Below are positions 19,222-27,530 of a stretch of 64,000 bases of DNA, in pieces. Each line of letters begins with the position of its first letter. Within the stretch, counting starts at the first letter, position 1. The DNA lies in contig NZ_JABWCU010000008.1 in NCBI RefSeq assembly GCF_018491765.1, positions 1-64,000 of the forward strand, in the 5' to 3' direction. The notes under the pieces are model-generated. The model was not told the origin of the DNA. It saw nothing but the letters and a program-made list of their open reading frames with translations, and ran no database searches. The DNA comes from Novosphingobium profundi. Its GTDB lineage: Bacteria > Pseudomonadota > Alphaproteobacteria > Sphingomonadales > Sphingomonadaceae. Made by a program: the position numbers and the translations under genes.

Positions 19222-19511
19222 ATTTGCATATTTGACCGGCCGCGTCTCGACACGACAGGAGAAATACTACGACATTGGCGTCCAATAAGCGCAATTGCCG
19301 AGTTAGACAACCATCTTGACTTGCTCCAGGGCACGGAGGGCACGACGTATACGCGTGTCTAGTCGCGCGAACGGCTCCTGCCCTTGCCGACGACGGCGCA
19401 CCAGCAACCGTCGTGCGTACCGATGCCGATGGCGTGCTGATTGGTGTCCCCGCCCGGCGCACAGCGCCGAAAGCACCGGTCGCAACGGTGCTGGAAGCTT
19501 ATCGCGCCACT
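19222..19511. other. Intergenic stretch without a convincing gene
   Basis: The 290 bp between the small membrane protein and the 405-aa gene have open frames but none with recognisable motifs, good starts or ribosome-binding sites. The part near 19222-19330 is AT-richer and may hold the promoter of the small gene. Confidence 0.3.
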
Positions 19512-20729
19512 TCAGCCACGTGGCTTCGCAAACCTGCGCCGAAGAAAACGGCCCGCGTGAATCGCCTCGAGCAAGACCAGCCCGAGACGCCCCTTGTTGC
19601 GGTAGCGCTGCAGCAGCGCACCTTCGCGCCACAGGCTGGCCGAAATGGATGCGCCATCGGGGAATTGGTGTACCGGCTCGGACCGGCCGAAATCGCGCGC
19701 ACGCGGCGCCAGCGTCAAGATTTCCAGGTCCGTGATTTTCGGCCATATCACGGCCTGGCGCAAGCGCCGCCATGCCCGCTCGGCCGTCTGCTCGAGGTCC
19801 GGCAGGCCGGCGGGGGAAAATGTCTCGAGATAGGAGAGCGCCCCGGCGAACAGCCCCGTGCGATCGAGTGCGATTCGCTCCCTCCACCCGGCAATTTCAA
19901 GATTGGAACGCGGCTCGAGCTCGTCAGAAAAGGATTTCACGCTTTCCAGGTCCGGTTCGAGCACCGCTTCCACAAGATGCCAGAACCTCAGCACCGAAGT
20001 GCGCGCATTCCACGGACAATACCCGTCGCGCTCGACGCTCAGTCCCACGGTGACGTCGAAATGCGGGGTCGCGAAGCGCTTGTAGTTGCTGCGCGCGAAC
20101 TGCGCAGCGAACCAGCGCGTGTCGGGTACCCCGTCACGCAGCAGGCGCACGGTGCTGCCGTAAAGCCCGGTGTCGCACAGGATGACCTGGCCGCGCCCCG
20201 CGCAGCGCCCGGCAAGATGGCGCCGGAACGCGCCATCTTGCCGGGCGACCGCCTCGCGCAGCCGGACACTGCCCGGCGCCGCGCTGCGGTAGAGTTCGAG
20301 AAACGCAGCCCCCTCGAACGGACGGTGCCACGCTTCCTCGAGCGCGATCGCCGGATCCTGCGCAAGGACGTGCGCGACCTCGGCCATCGTCTGCCCCTCG
20401 AATTCGCGTCCCAATTCCTCGATCAGCGCACGGCCGGGCGCGGCGAGACAAGTGCGCGCCGCCACCAGTCGGGAGATCATGAGGTCGTCGTGCGGCATCG
20501 GCGCAGGAAGGCCAGTGGCGGCCAGGAACGCCTCGTAGAGGAGCCGCAGGCGCATGCCGCCGCGCGCGCAGAACAGCAGCGTCGTGTCCTCGGCAGCGGG
20601 GAAATAATACTGGAACATCCAAAGGCGATGCGCGAACTCGGCGAAGATCGGACCAAGCACGTCGCGTCCGAAGCGTTCGGTAGCAAGGGCCTGGTTGCGC
20701 AGCGAGGGTTCGACGAAGTTCATTTTCAT
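19512..20729 (-). CDS. Unknown protein paired with a HAD hydrolase; resembles the C-terminal half of large HAD-fused surface-polysaccharide proteins
   Basis: This 405-aa cytoplasmic protein contains LLFCARGGMRLRLLYEAFL near residue 50 and VILCDTGLYGSTVRLL near 205. As I recall, many polysaccharide-cluster HAD proteins carry an N-terminal phosphatase domain followed by a segment with the same pattern (a 'FLARDG...Y' motif, then 'VDIGWxGT'). Here the two parts are separate genes, with this start overlapping the HAD stop (ATGA). They probably act as one complex. The biochemical role is unknown; a nucleotide or phosphosugar ligand is a guess from the glycine motifs. Confidence 0.6.
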   Translation of the reverse strand: MKMNFVEPSLRNQALATERFGRDVLGPIFAEFAHRLWMFQYYFPAAEDTTLLFCARGGMRLRLLYEAFLAATGLPAPMPHDDLMISRLVAARTCLAAPGRALIEELGREFEGQTMAEVAHVLAQDPAIALEEAWHRPFEGAAFLELYRSAAPGSVRLREAVARQDGAFRRHLAGRCAGRGQVILCDTGLYGSTVRLLRDGVPDTRWFAAQFARSNYKRFATPHFDVTVGLSVERDGYCPWNARTSVLRFWHLVEAVLEPDLESVKSFSDELEPRSNLEIAGWRERIALDRTGLFAGALSYLETFSPAGLPDLEQTAERAWRRLRQAVIWPKITDLEILTLAPRARDFGRSEPVHQFPDGASISASLWREGALLQRYRNKGRLGLVLLEAIHAGRFLRRRFAKPRG

Positions 20730-21469
20730 TGCTCCGGCATCGCGCGCATGACGCGCGCGCGTGCGGCGTCGAGCCGACGCGCGAAAATGGTCCGTCGGGG
20801 CGGGACGATCCGGTGCGAGCGCAAGCCCGCACGCTGCGCCATCGCTTCGTCCGCAAGGGCATCGTCACCGATATGGAAGAAGGCCTGCGCCGGCTCGCCC
20901 TCGGCCTCCAGAACCTTGGGAAAGATCGCGGAACTGCGCTTCGTCGCGCCGAGGTCTGCGCTGGTGTAGACCTTGGCCACCGGGTTGCCCGGAGCGACGC
21001 GGTCGAGCAGGCCGCGAATCGTCGCCGCGCTGTGCCAGGTGTCGCTGACCGCGATGATCCGCAAGCCATCCGCGCTGCGCCAGGCGAGCCAGCCGAGCAG
21101 AGCCGCGTTGGGCGAAAGCTGGGTCTGTTCCACCGCGATCTCGGCACGGGCGAGGACACGCGCCTCGTCCACCCCCAGCCCCAGCCCCAGCGCCATGCCC
21201 TGCATGAGTGCATCAAAGCCGACTTCCCCGTTCGGGTCGGCCATGTCGAGCGCCCGGTAGGCCAGCCGTTGCGCGCGCGCGCGCGCGCGAGCCAGAGCCT
21301 CAACCTCGATCACCACGCCGCGCTCCTCTCGCAGCATCTCGGCGGCGCGCTGCGCGATGCGCTTCACGCGGCCCGGCTCGGCGATGGCATTGCGTTGCAA
21401 CAGCGTGTCGAAAACGTCGCAGGAGATGACCCGCACTCCCTGCAGGTCAACGCTTTTCATGGCGATCAC
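20726..21469 (-). CDS. HAD-family hydrolase
   Basis: This 247-aa protein has motif I VISCDVFDTLL near residue 14, IIAVSDTW (motif II), a Lys-containing KRSS segment and the FHIGDDALADE motif IV. It is a cytoplasmic phosphatase-like enzyme of the type often found in exopolysaccharide clusters. The GTG at 21469 is preferred because GGAGGAGAG lies 6-8 nt upstream; an ATG at 21460 is the alternative. Its start overlaps the end of the GT4 gene, and its stop overlaps the next gene. A 19-bp GC dinucleotide run (21271-21289) encodes an Arg-Ala repeat. Confidence 0.8.
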   Translation of the reverse strand: MIAMKSVDLQGVRVISCDVFDTLLQRNAIAEPGRVKRIAQRAAEMLREERGVVIEVEALARARARAQRLAYRALDMADPNGEVGFDALMQGMALGLGLGVDEARVLARAEIAVEQTQLSPNAALLGWLAWRSADGLRIIAVSDTWHSAATIRGLLDRVAPGNPVAKVYTSADLGATKRSSAIFPKVLEAEGEPAQAFFHIGDDALADEAMAQRAGLRSHRIVPPRRTIFARRLDAARARVMRAMPEQ

Positions 21470-22631
21470 CGATCTCTCCTCCCGACCCTTTAACGGTTCG
21501 AGCCTGCGCAAAGGCGGCCGCTTCGGCGCGGTTACCCACCCCCGCCGGCACCGTCGGCCGCCGGGCAGCGGCCCGCAGTGTCTCGGCGTAGACCGCCATC
21601 GATTTCTCCGACATGCGCCGCACGGTGATCTCCGCGATATCCTCGCGCGCAGCCTGCGAAAGCGTGTTGCGCAGTTGCTCGTTGCCGAGAAGACGAACGA
21701 TCTCGTGCCCGATTGCCCCGCCATCACCGGGCGGCACGAGCACCCCGCGCCGACCGTGCGCCAGAGTCTCGGGAATACCATCGACCGCCGTTGCGATGAT
21801 CGGGTTGCCCATCTCGCGTGCCTCGAACAGGACCAGCGGGCATGGGTCGCGCAGCGAGGCGAGCACGAAGAGGTCCGCGCTCGCGAGCACGTCGCGCGGA
21901 TCGTCGCGATAGCCCATGAAGTGGATGTGGGCCCCGCTTCCCGAGGCACGGGCGCGTTCCTCGAAGTCGGCGCGCTCGGGCCCACCCCCCACGATGTAGA
22001 GATGAGCGCCGGGGAACTGCCGCCGCGCCGCCACGAAACCGTCAATGAGGTGGCCTACTCCCTTGCGCGAATGAAGACCGCAGACGGTCACCACCGCCGG
22101 ATGCTGGAGCGCCAATGGCGGCCCTACGAAAGCCGGACGCCGCACGCCGCCGACGGTTCCATTGGTAACCGCACGGATCTTCTCCGCGGGAATTCCGCGC
22201 GCCTTCATGTCCTCGCCGACCGCTTCGCTGACGACGATCACCCGGTCTCCGACGCGCATCAGGTTGGCCTGCTGGTCGAACGAATTGTGCACCGTCGTGA
22301 CGAGGCCGTAGCGCAGCCTCGGCCCGACCAACCGAGCCAGACGCGCCGAAATCGCGGCATAGACCATGTGTGCGTTAACGACATCGGGCTTGATGCGGCG
22401 CACGGCCCTGAGGAACCGCCAGGTCATCGTCGCCAGCCGGAAAGGCCCCTTCGATTCCCCGAACTGGATCACCTTCACGCCATTGCGCAGCAAGACCTCG
22501 TCCCAGTCGCCCCAACCGCTGATGACCGTGACATCGTGCCCTGCGCGCACCTGCTCGCAGGACAAGTCGACGGCGACGGCGACATGGCCATTCCCGAGGC
22601 AGGTGTGATTCAGGTAATGGACAATTTTCAT
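21447..22631 (-). CDS. Glycosyltransferase family 4
   Basis: This 394-aa GT-B retaining glycosyltransferase starts with MKIVHYLNHTCLGNGH, has VTVCGLHSRKGVGHLIDGF in the middle and the donor-site block DPCPLVLFEAREMGNPIIA around residues 275-295. It should add one sugar to the lipid-linked repeat unit in the cytoplasm. The donor and linkage are not readable. It heads a short minus-strand unit with the HAD gene and its partner. The last 40 residues are a polar tail. Confidence 0.85.
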   Translation of the reverse strand: MKIVHYLNHTCLGNGHVAVAVDLSCEQVRAGHDVTVISGWGDWDEVLLRNGVKVIQFGESKGPFRLATMTWRFLRAVRRIKPDVVNAHMVYAAISARLARLVGPRLRYGLVTTVHNSFDQQANLMRVGDRVIVVSEAVGEDMKARGIPAEKIRAVTNGTVGGVRRPAFVGPPLALQHPAVVTVCGLHSRKGVGHLIDGFVAARRQFPGAHLYIVGGGPERADFEERARASGSGAHIHFMGYRDDPRDVLASADLFVLASLRDPCPLVLFEAREMGNPIIATAVDGIPETLAHGRRGVLVPPGDGGAIGHEIVRLLGNEQLRNTLSQAAREDIAEITVRRMSEKSMAVYAETLRAAARRPTVPAGVGNRAEAAAFAQARTVKGSGGEIGDRHEKR

Positions 22632-22686
22632 CGGACGCCTCGACCTCGCCGGAAATGAGGGAACCGGAGCCGCGCCGGACGCACGA

Positions 22687-23532
22687 TCACGCCTCCTTCA
22701 ACGTGAAGACCTTGATGTAGTCGACGTACATCACGGACGGGTTCTTCATGCCCTGGATCGGCCACCCACCACCGGCGGCCAGATTGACCATGGGATAGAG
22801 CCGCTGCAGGTACTCGGGCCGCGTCGCCTCGTAGGCCACGACCTTGCGATCGAGGTAGAAGGTGACGAAGGCCGCATCGATCGAGACCCCATACGTGTGA
22901 AATCCGGTTTCGAGCGAGTGCGCCGGCACGTCGACCCGGTAGGACGAACCCCCAATCGACTTGCCATCCTTCCAGACATGCGTCGTGGCAAGATAGGCCC
23001 CGGGAAAACGGCCGTAGTATTCGAGAACGTCGATCTCGGGGTTGGGATGGACGCCATCCGCGTTCGAGCCGAGCCAGAACGCGGGCCAGACCCCCGGTCC
23101 ATCGGGCAAGCGGGCCCGGACCTCGAAATAGCCACCCGACTGAAGAAACCCTTGCGAACGGCTGTCGCTTGCGCAGAGCAGTCCCGATTCCCACCGGCCG
23201 TCGCGCTGGCGCATGGTGATCCGCAGCACGCCGTTCTTCACGGTAAACGGGACTCCATCGCGCGGATCGAGAAAGACCGCATCGCCGAAGTCCCCCGCCC
23301 AGGGGGTGTGCGCGATCCAACGCGTGCCAGGCCCCCAGGCCGAGACGTCAAGAGCCTCGAACGGCTCCGCAAACGTGATCCGGTAGCGTGAGATATCCAG
23401 CTTCGCCCCGAGTTGGGGCGGCGTCACCGCCCCGGTCGGAAGCGCACCGCCGTCGCCTGCAACGACGAGCAGCAGGGCCAGGGTCCCGCCAAGCCGAACA
23501 CGTGGCCGCCGCGGGCCGCGTACGCCGCGCAT
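22687..23532 (-). CDS. Secreted GH16 endo-glucanase/galactanase-like glycosidase
   Basis: This 281-aa GH16 protein has its catalytic motif EIDVLEYYG near residues 164-172, giving the two glutamates and the assisting aspartate. FWLGSNADG before it and YVDYIKVF at the end are both typical. The start at 23532 has GGAGAAGG 4-10 nt upstream and gives a normal signal peptide (RLGGTLALLLVVAG); the frame is open further upstream to 23637. ExoK-like GH16 enzymes shorten nascent exopolysaccharide, a likely role here. It is transcribed in the same direction as the GT4 gene 55 bp downstream. Confidence 0.85.
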   Translation of the reverse strand: MRGVRGPRRPRVRLGGTLALLLVVAGDGGALPTGAVTPPQLGAKLDISRYRITFAEPFEALDVSAWGPGTRWIAHTPWAGDFGDAVFLDPRDGVPFTVKNGVLRITMRQRDGRWESGLLCASDSRSQGFLQSGGYFEVRARLPDGPGVWPAFWLGSNADGVHPNPEIDVLEYYGRFPGAYLATTHVWKDGKSIGGSSYRVDVPAHSLETGFHTYGVSIDAAFVTFYLDRKVVAYEATRPEYLQRLYPMVNLAAGGGWPIQGMKNPSVMYVDYIKVFTLKEA

Positions 23533-23844
23533 TCGCCTTCTCCGAAAATCCATTCGCCGCGCTGTCTCGGGACGATGATCAGAACAAAATTCCTTGCTCG
23601 ACAACATCCAGATCCCCAGGCAATCAATAAATTTCAATTAACCTATCAATAATGTATAGGATTCCAAGCCTTCAATTCAAATTAAATTCAAATCATCATT
23701 ACTGTATTTTAAATGCAACGCCAAAGCATGTGCGAATACATTTCACAATATGCACAAGTCAGGCCACGAAAAATCCAATGTGTCGAACCAAAATACGGCT
23801 TCCAACAAACCCCAATTCCTGACCACGTCCTCGAAGCACTCCGG
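23533..23844. promoter_or_regulatory. AT-rich intergenic region upstream of the GH16 gene
   Basis: From 23636 to 23760 the sequence is AT-rich in contrast to its neighbours and contains CAATTCAAATTAAATTC at 23673-23689. Very similar AT-rich words occur at 24695-24716 and 29658-29681. It should hold the GH16 promoter. Confidence 0.45.
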
Positions 23845-24537
23845 TCACTTCGCCAGCACGAGCAGCGAATAGCCCCCCACGACCCGCACCGCGAGATCGG
23901 GCGAGAGCGCGTAGAGCAGCCGCCTGGGCCATTTCATGAAGCGACTGAGGTAAGCCTGGTCGGGCAACTCCAGCCGACTGGCGGTGTAGCGCCAGTCGAG
24001 GACGGTATAGCCGCTGTCGCGCAGCGCGCTCAGCGCGAGGTCCTTGAAGAAGTAATGGATATGGCCCAGGTCCTGGCGCTGGCCGATGATCGGCGAAACG
24101 CGCAGCACCGACTGGACCGAAAGGTCGAGCGGGATGTGCAGGACCTTGTAGGTTCCAATCGGCTTGAGACTTTTCAGGAACGCCATGTAGTCGTCGACGT
24201 GCTCGATGACGTCGATCAGGAGCGTCACGTCGAATTTCGGGTCCGGCTCTTCAAGAATATTTCCGAAATAGAATTTCGTCCTGTCCGTCCCGCGCGTGTT
24301 CGCAACCGAGAAGGCGTGCGGTGAAATTTCATACCCAGACAAGTGCGAATTGGGAAACAATCTCTCCAGGTTTAGAAGTATTCCCCCAACACCGCACCCG
24401 ACTTCGCAAATCGTGTCGTGCACGATCCCGTTGTCGAGCAATATGTTCTTTATGTGATTTGCCTTCCAGGGCGAATCACCTTCATGCCACGCCGGGTTGT
24501 TCTCGAAGTATGTTCCGTCCTGGTATATACTGTTCAT
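23845..24537 (-). CDS. SAM-dependent methyltransferase (class I)
   Basis: This 230-aa protein has motif I ICEVGCGVGGILLNLE near residue 44, an acidic residue at the end of strand 2 (GYEIS), and DVTLLIDVIEHVDDY (post-motif/motif II). It is a UbiE/Methyltransf_11-like enzyme with a hydrophobic C-terminal third. In this cluster it may methylate a sugar or the chain end. The ATG at 24537 begins MNSIYQDGTYFE, where homology-like sequence starts. Its coding sequence is AT-richer than the surrounding genes near the start. Confidence 0.75.
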   Translation of the reverse strand: MNSIYQDGTYFENNPAWHEGDSPWKANHIKNILLDNGIVHDTICEVGCGVGGILLNLERLFPNSHLSGYEISPHAFSVANTRGTDRTKFYFGNILEEPDPKFDVTLLIDVIEHVDDYMAFLKSLKPIGTYKVLHIPLDLSVQSVLRVSPIIGQRQDLGHIHYFFKDLALSALRDSGYTVLDWRYTASRLELPDQAYLSRFMKWPRRLLYALSPDLAVRVVGGYSLLVLAK

Positions 24538-24826
24538 ACCCCAGCCTTTTCGCCAAGTTCCACCGCGCAATCCGACAGAAATACGAAAAAACACCTAATT
24601 CAACGAATAGGTATTTTCTCATAACACGCACAAGGCAATACAATGGAGCGCCTTTGTCAATATTTCTATTTTTAAAATAGATGAACAATGGCGGCAATTT
24701 GAATTGAAATTGATTTCCATTCCAAGCAATATCTCACGTGGAATTACCAGATATCCGGATGATACGCTTGTTCCGCCCGCAGTACGGCGACCAAGGCATC
24801 CCGGTTCGTTGCAACGAGGACTCGGT
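24538..24826. promoter_or_regulatory. AT-rich divergent promoter region
   Basis: This 289-bp gap lies between the divergent methyltransferase and GT4 genes. It is AT-rich throughout 24545-24730 and contains CAATTTGAATTGAAATTG at 24695-24712, related to words in two other gaps of the cluster. Promoters for both directions are expected; none could be fixed by eye. Confidence 0.45.
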
Positions 24827-25957
24827 TTGCGCACGGCGATCATACACTACTGGCTTGTCGGCATGCGCGGCGGCGAACGCGTTCTGGAGCATATCTGCGA
24901 CATGTTCCCCGACGCCGACATCTATACCCACGTCGTGCGCCCCGAACGCCTTTCGGACAAGTTGCGCACACGGCGCATCCACACGACCTTCATCTCGCGC
25001 CTGCCGCTCGCGCGCTCGCAATACCAGAAGTACCTGCCGCTCATGCCCCGCGCGCTCGAAGCGCTGGACCTGAGCGCCTACGACCTTGTCATCAGCAGCG
25101 AAGCGGGGCCCGCCAAGGGCGTGATCACCCGGCCCGATGCCACGCACGTGACTTACTGCCATTCCCCGATGCGCTACATCTGGGACCAGTACCACCAGTA
25201 CCGCGGTGCGACTGGCCTCGGCGGACGCCTGACGATGCCGCTCTTCGCGCCGGGTTTGCGCGCCTGGGACTTCGCCAGCGCCGCGCGCAGCGACCTCATC
25301 ATGGCCAACAGCGAATACATCCGCGCGCGCATCGCCAAGTTCTGGGGGCGCGAGGCCACCGTCGTCTATCCGCCGGTCGACACCGCGCTGTTCACCCCCG
25401 ATGCGCAGCCCGACGACGAATATGTCTGGATCGGCCAGCTCGTCCCCTACAAGCGCCCCGAACTCGCGGTCGACGCCTTCTCCCGCAGCGGCCGTAAACT
25501 CCACGTGATCGGCGACGGAGCGATGTTCGAAAGCTTGCGCGCGCGCGCCGCGCCCAACGTGCGCTTCACCAAGCGACTCGATTTCAGCGCCCTTCGCGCC
25601 GCCTACGCCAAGGCCCGCGCGCTCGTCTTCACCGGCGAGGAAGACTTCGGAATGATCCCGGTCGAGGCCATGGCCTCGGGGCGTCCGGTCATCGCCTATG
25701 GACGCGGCGGCGCGCTCGAGACCGTGGTCGACGGAGAGACCGGCCTGTTCTTCCACGAGGACACGGCCGAGGCCCTCGCCGCCGCGGTTGAGCGCTGCGA
25801 AACCTGGCTCGAACGCTTTTCGCCGCAGGTCGCGGTTCGCCAGGCGCAGCGTTTCAGCCCCGAAGCCTTTCGGACGCGCTTTCGCGAAACGGTGGAGCGC
25901 GCACAAGGCGCCGCCCATCCGCGCGGTTCGAGCTTCGCGCAACTGCGCAGCGCCTGA
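24827..25957 (+). CDS. Glycosyltransferase family 4, WbaZ-like
   Basis: This 376-aa GT-B enzyme has HYWLVGMRGGERVLE at the start, CHSPMRYIWDQYHQY near residue 110, and the E-x7-E donor motif EDFGMIPVE at about 268. The 'PMRY.WD.Y' block is characteristic of WbaZ-type mannosyltransferases. Start: TTG at 24827, preceded by GAGGA with good spacing; it matches the usual family N-terminus. An ATG at 24704 would add 41 unrelated residues from an AT-rich region. It is followed after 10 bp by the polymerase gene. Confidence 0.85.
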   Translation: MRTAIIHYWLVGMRGGERVLEHICDMFPDADIYTHVVRPERLSDKLRTRRIHTTFISRLPLARSQYQKYLPLMPRALEALDLSAYDLVISSEAGPAKGVITRPDATHVTYCHSPMRYIWDQYHQYRGATGLGGRLTMPLFAPGLRAWDFASAARSDLIMANSEYIRARIAKFWGREATVVYPPVDTALFTPDAQPDDEYVWIGQLVPYKRPELAVDAFSRSGRKLHVIGDGAMFESLRARAAPNVRFTKRLDFSALRAAYAKARALVFTGEEDFGMIPVEAMASGRPVIAYGRGGALETVVDGETGLFFHEDTAEALAAAVERCETWLERFSPQVAVRQAQRFSPEAFRTRFRETVERAQGAAHPRGSSFAQLRSA

Positions 25958-25967
25958 GGTCCGCGCA

Positions 25968-27434
25968 ATGGTCCTCACCTACATCGGTCTCATCATCGCC
26001 GCCCTCGGCCTTTTCCTGATGTTTCGCGGTGGCATGATGGAGATGCTGCTGCTGGTCATGGGCTGCAGCCTGCTTGGCGGCTCGGCGGCCGCGCAAATGC
26101 CCGCGCTCGGCGGCTCCTCGATCCCACCCGCGCAGTTCGCGCTGCTCTTCGCGATGGCCCGCATGACCCTGCCCAACAGCCAGCGCTGGGCCCAGGCGCG
26201 CGAGGCCGTGCGGGCCAATGGTTTCCTCGGGATTTACGCGCTGTATGGCCTCCTTGCCGCCGCGCTCGCCCCAAGTTTCTTTCGCGGCGAGATCGAGGTC
26301 ACCGCGATGCGCAATCCCACGCCCACGCACACCTTGTTCGACACCGTCCCGCTCGCCCCCTCGCCGCAGAACATCACCGTGGCGGTCTACATGCTGGGCT
26401 CCTTCTGCGCCGGACTGGTAACGCACATCGCGCTGCGCGAAGAAGGCGCGGGGCGGCGCTTCGTCACGATGGGCGTGACGATCGCCTGGATCCACGTCGC
26501 GCTCGGCGTTCTCGCGGCCGCCCTGAGGGGCACGCCCTTCGACGAGGTCATCGATTTCATCCGCAACGCCAACTACAACATGACCCACCAGACCTTCGAG
26601 GGCTTCGTGCGCATCACCGGGGTCTTCGCGGAACCCGCCGCCTATGTGGGATTCGGATTCGGCTGGTTCGTGTTCCTGCTCGAATGCTGGCTGCGCGACG
26701 TGCTCCCCCGCCGAACCGGACCGGCGGCGCTGGCGCTGGGCCTCGTGCTGTTCTTCTCGACATCCTCGACCGCGTACCTCGGCCTTGGTGTCTACGGCGT
26801 GATCCTGGCGCTGCGCATCCTGTTCCTTCCCCAGTACCTGGAGGCCCGCAAGGGCATGGCGCTCGCCGGTGCGGGCCTGGCCCTGCTCGTCGCGGTCAGC
26901 GCCCTGATCTTCCTGATGCCGTCCTTCCTCGAACTGATGCTCAGCATCTTGCGCCAGGCGACGATCGAGAAGCAGGCCAGCATGTCGGGCATGCAGCGCG
27001 CCTTCTGGGCGAAGATCGGCATCGACGCGTTTTTCTCGTCCTACGGCATCGGCATCGGCCCTGGCAGTTTCCGCTCGTCGAGCTTCTTCACCGCGATGCT
27101 CGGCTGCACCGGTCTCGTCGGCTCGATAGCCCTGCTCGCGCATCTCCTGCGCAGTTTCCGCCCCTTGCGCATCTCGACGTATTGCGGCCCCCGGCTCGGA
27201 CGGCGTTTTGGCGAGGACGCGATGATCGGTGCGGCCGGAGGGTGGGCTGCGATCGGCGTGCTCATCCCGGCCTCGGTGGTCTCGCCGACCTGCGACCCCG
27301 GCAGCGATTTCGCCATGTTCTGCGCGGTCTCGCTGGCCCTGCGCAGCCTTGCCGCGCGCGCGCCGCAAGACAGGGAAACCGGTTTCACGCCGGGAGGGCC
27401 ACTGGGTTACCACGCCCGTCCTGTCACGATCTGA
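25968..27434 (+). CDS. Wzy-like polysaccharide polymerase (O-antigen ligase/polymerase superfamily)
   Basis: This 488-aa integral membrane protein has about eleven hydrophobic segments and a large loop around residues 195-220 (NANYNMTHQTFEGFVRITG) followed by FAEPAAYVGFG. The later segment GIGIGPGSFRSSS is often seen in Wzy/O-antigen ligase relatives. It is expected to polymerise flipped repeat units in the periplasm. The ATG at 25968 follows GAGG. It is coupled with the WbaZ-like GT. It could in principle be a ligase, but the cluster context (Wzx fusion, Wzc) favours polymerase. Confidence 0.75.
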   Translation: MVLTYIGLIIAALGLFLMFRGGMMEMLLLVMGCSLLGGSAAAQMPALGGSSIPPAQFALLFAMARMTLPNSQRWAQAREAVRANGFLGIYALYGLLAAALAPSFFRGEIEVTAMRNPTPTHTLFDTVPLAPSPQNITVAVYMLGSFCAGLVTHIALREEGAGRRFVTMGVTIAWIHVALGVLAAALRGTPFDEVIDFIRNANYNMTHQTFEGFVRITGVFAEPAAYVGFGFGWFVFLLECWLRDVLPRRTGPAALALGLVLFFSTSSTAYLGLGVYGVILALRILFLPQYLEARKGMALAGAGLALLVAVSALIFLMPSFLELMLSILRQATIEKQASMSGMQRAFWAKIGIDAFFSSYGIGIGPGSFRSSSFFTAMLGCTGLVGSIALLAHLLRSFRPLRISTYCGPRLGRRFGEDAMIGAAGGWAAIGVLIPASVVSPTCDPGSDFAMFCAVSLALRSLAARAPQDRETGFTPGGPLGYHARPVTI

Positions 27435-27530
27435 ACCAAGGCCCCCGAAGCACGCACCTCACCCCGTCGCCAAACGGGCGCGCATAACCCGCGAAGACGC
27501 GCCCGACCTTCCAAGCAGGCGCGCGCGGAT

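Noticed and set aside
19303..19887. A 194-codon minus-strand frame overlapping the end of the 405-aa gene
   Set aside because: Most of it is the other frame of the 405-aa gene; the remaining part shows no conserved pattern or start signal.
24704..24826. An upstream ATG for the WbaZ-like GT4
   Set aside because: It would start within an AT-rich promoter-like gap and add 41 residues unlike the family; the TTG at 24827 has a good ribosome-binding site and the expected N-terminus.
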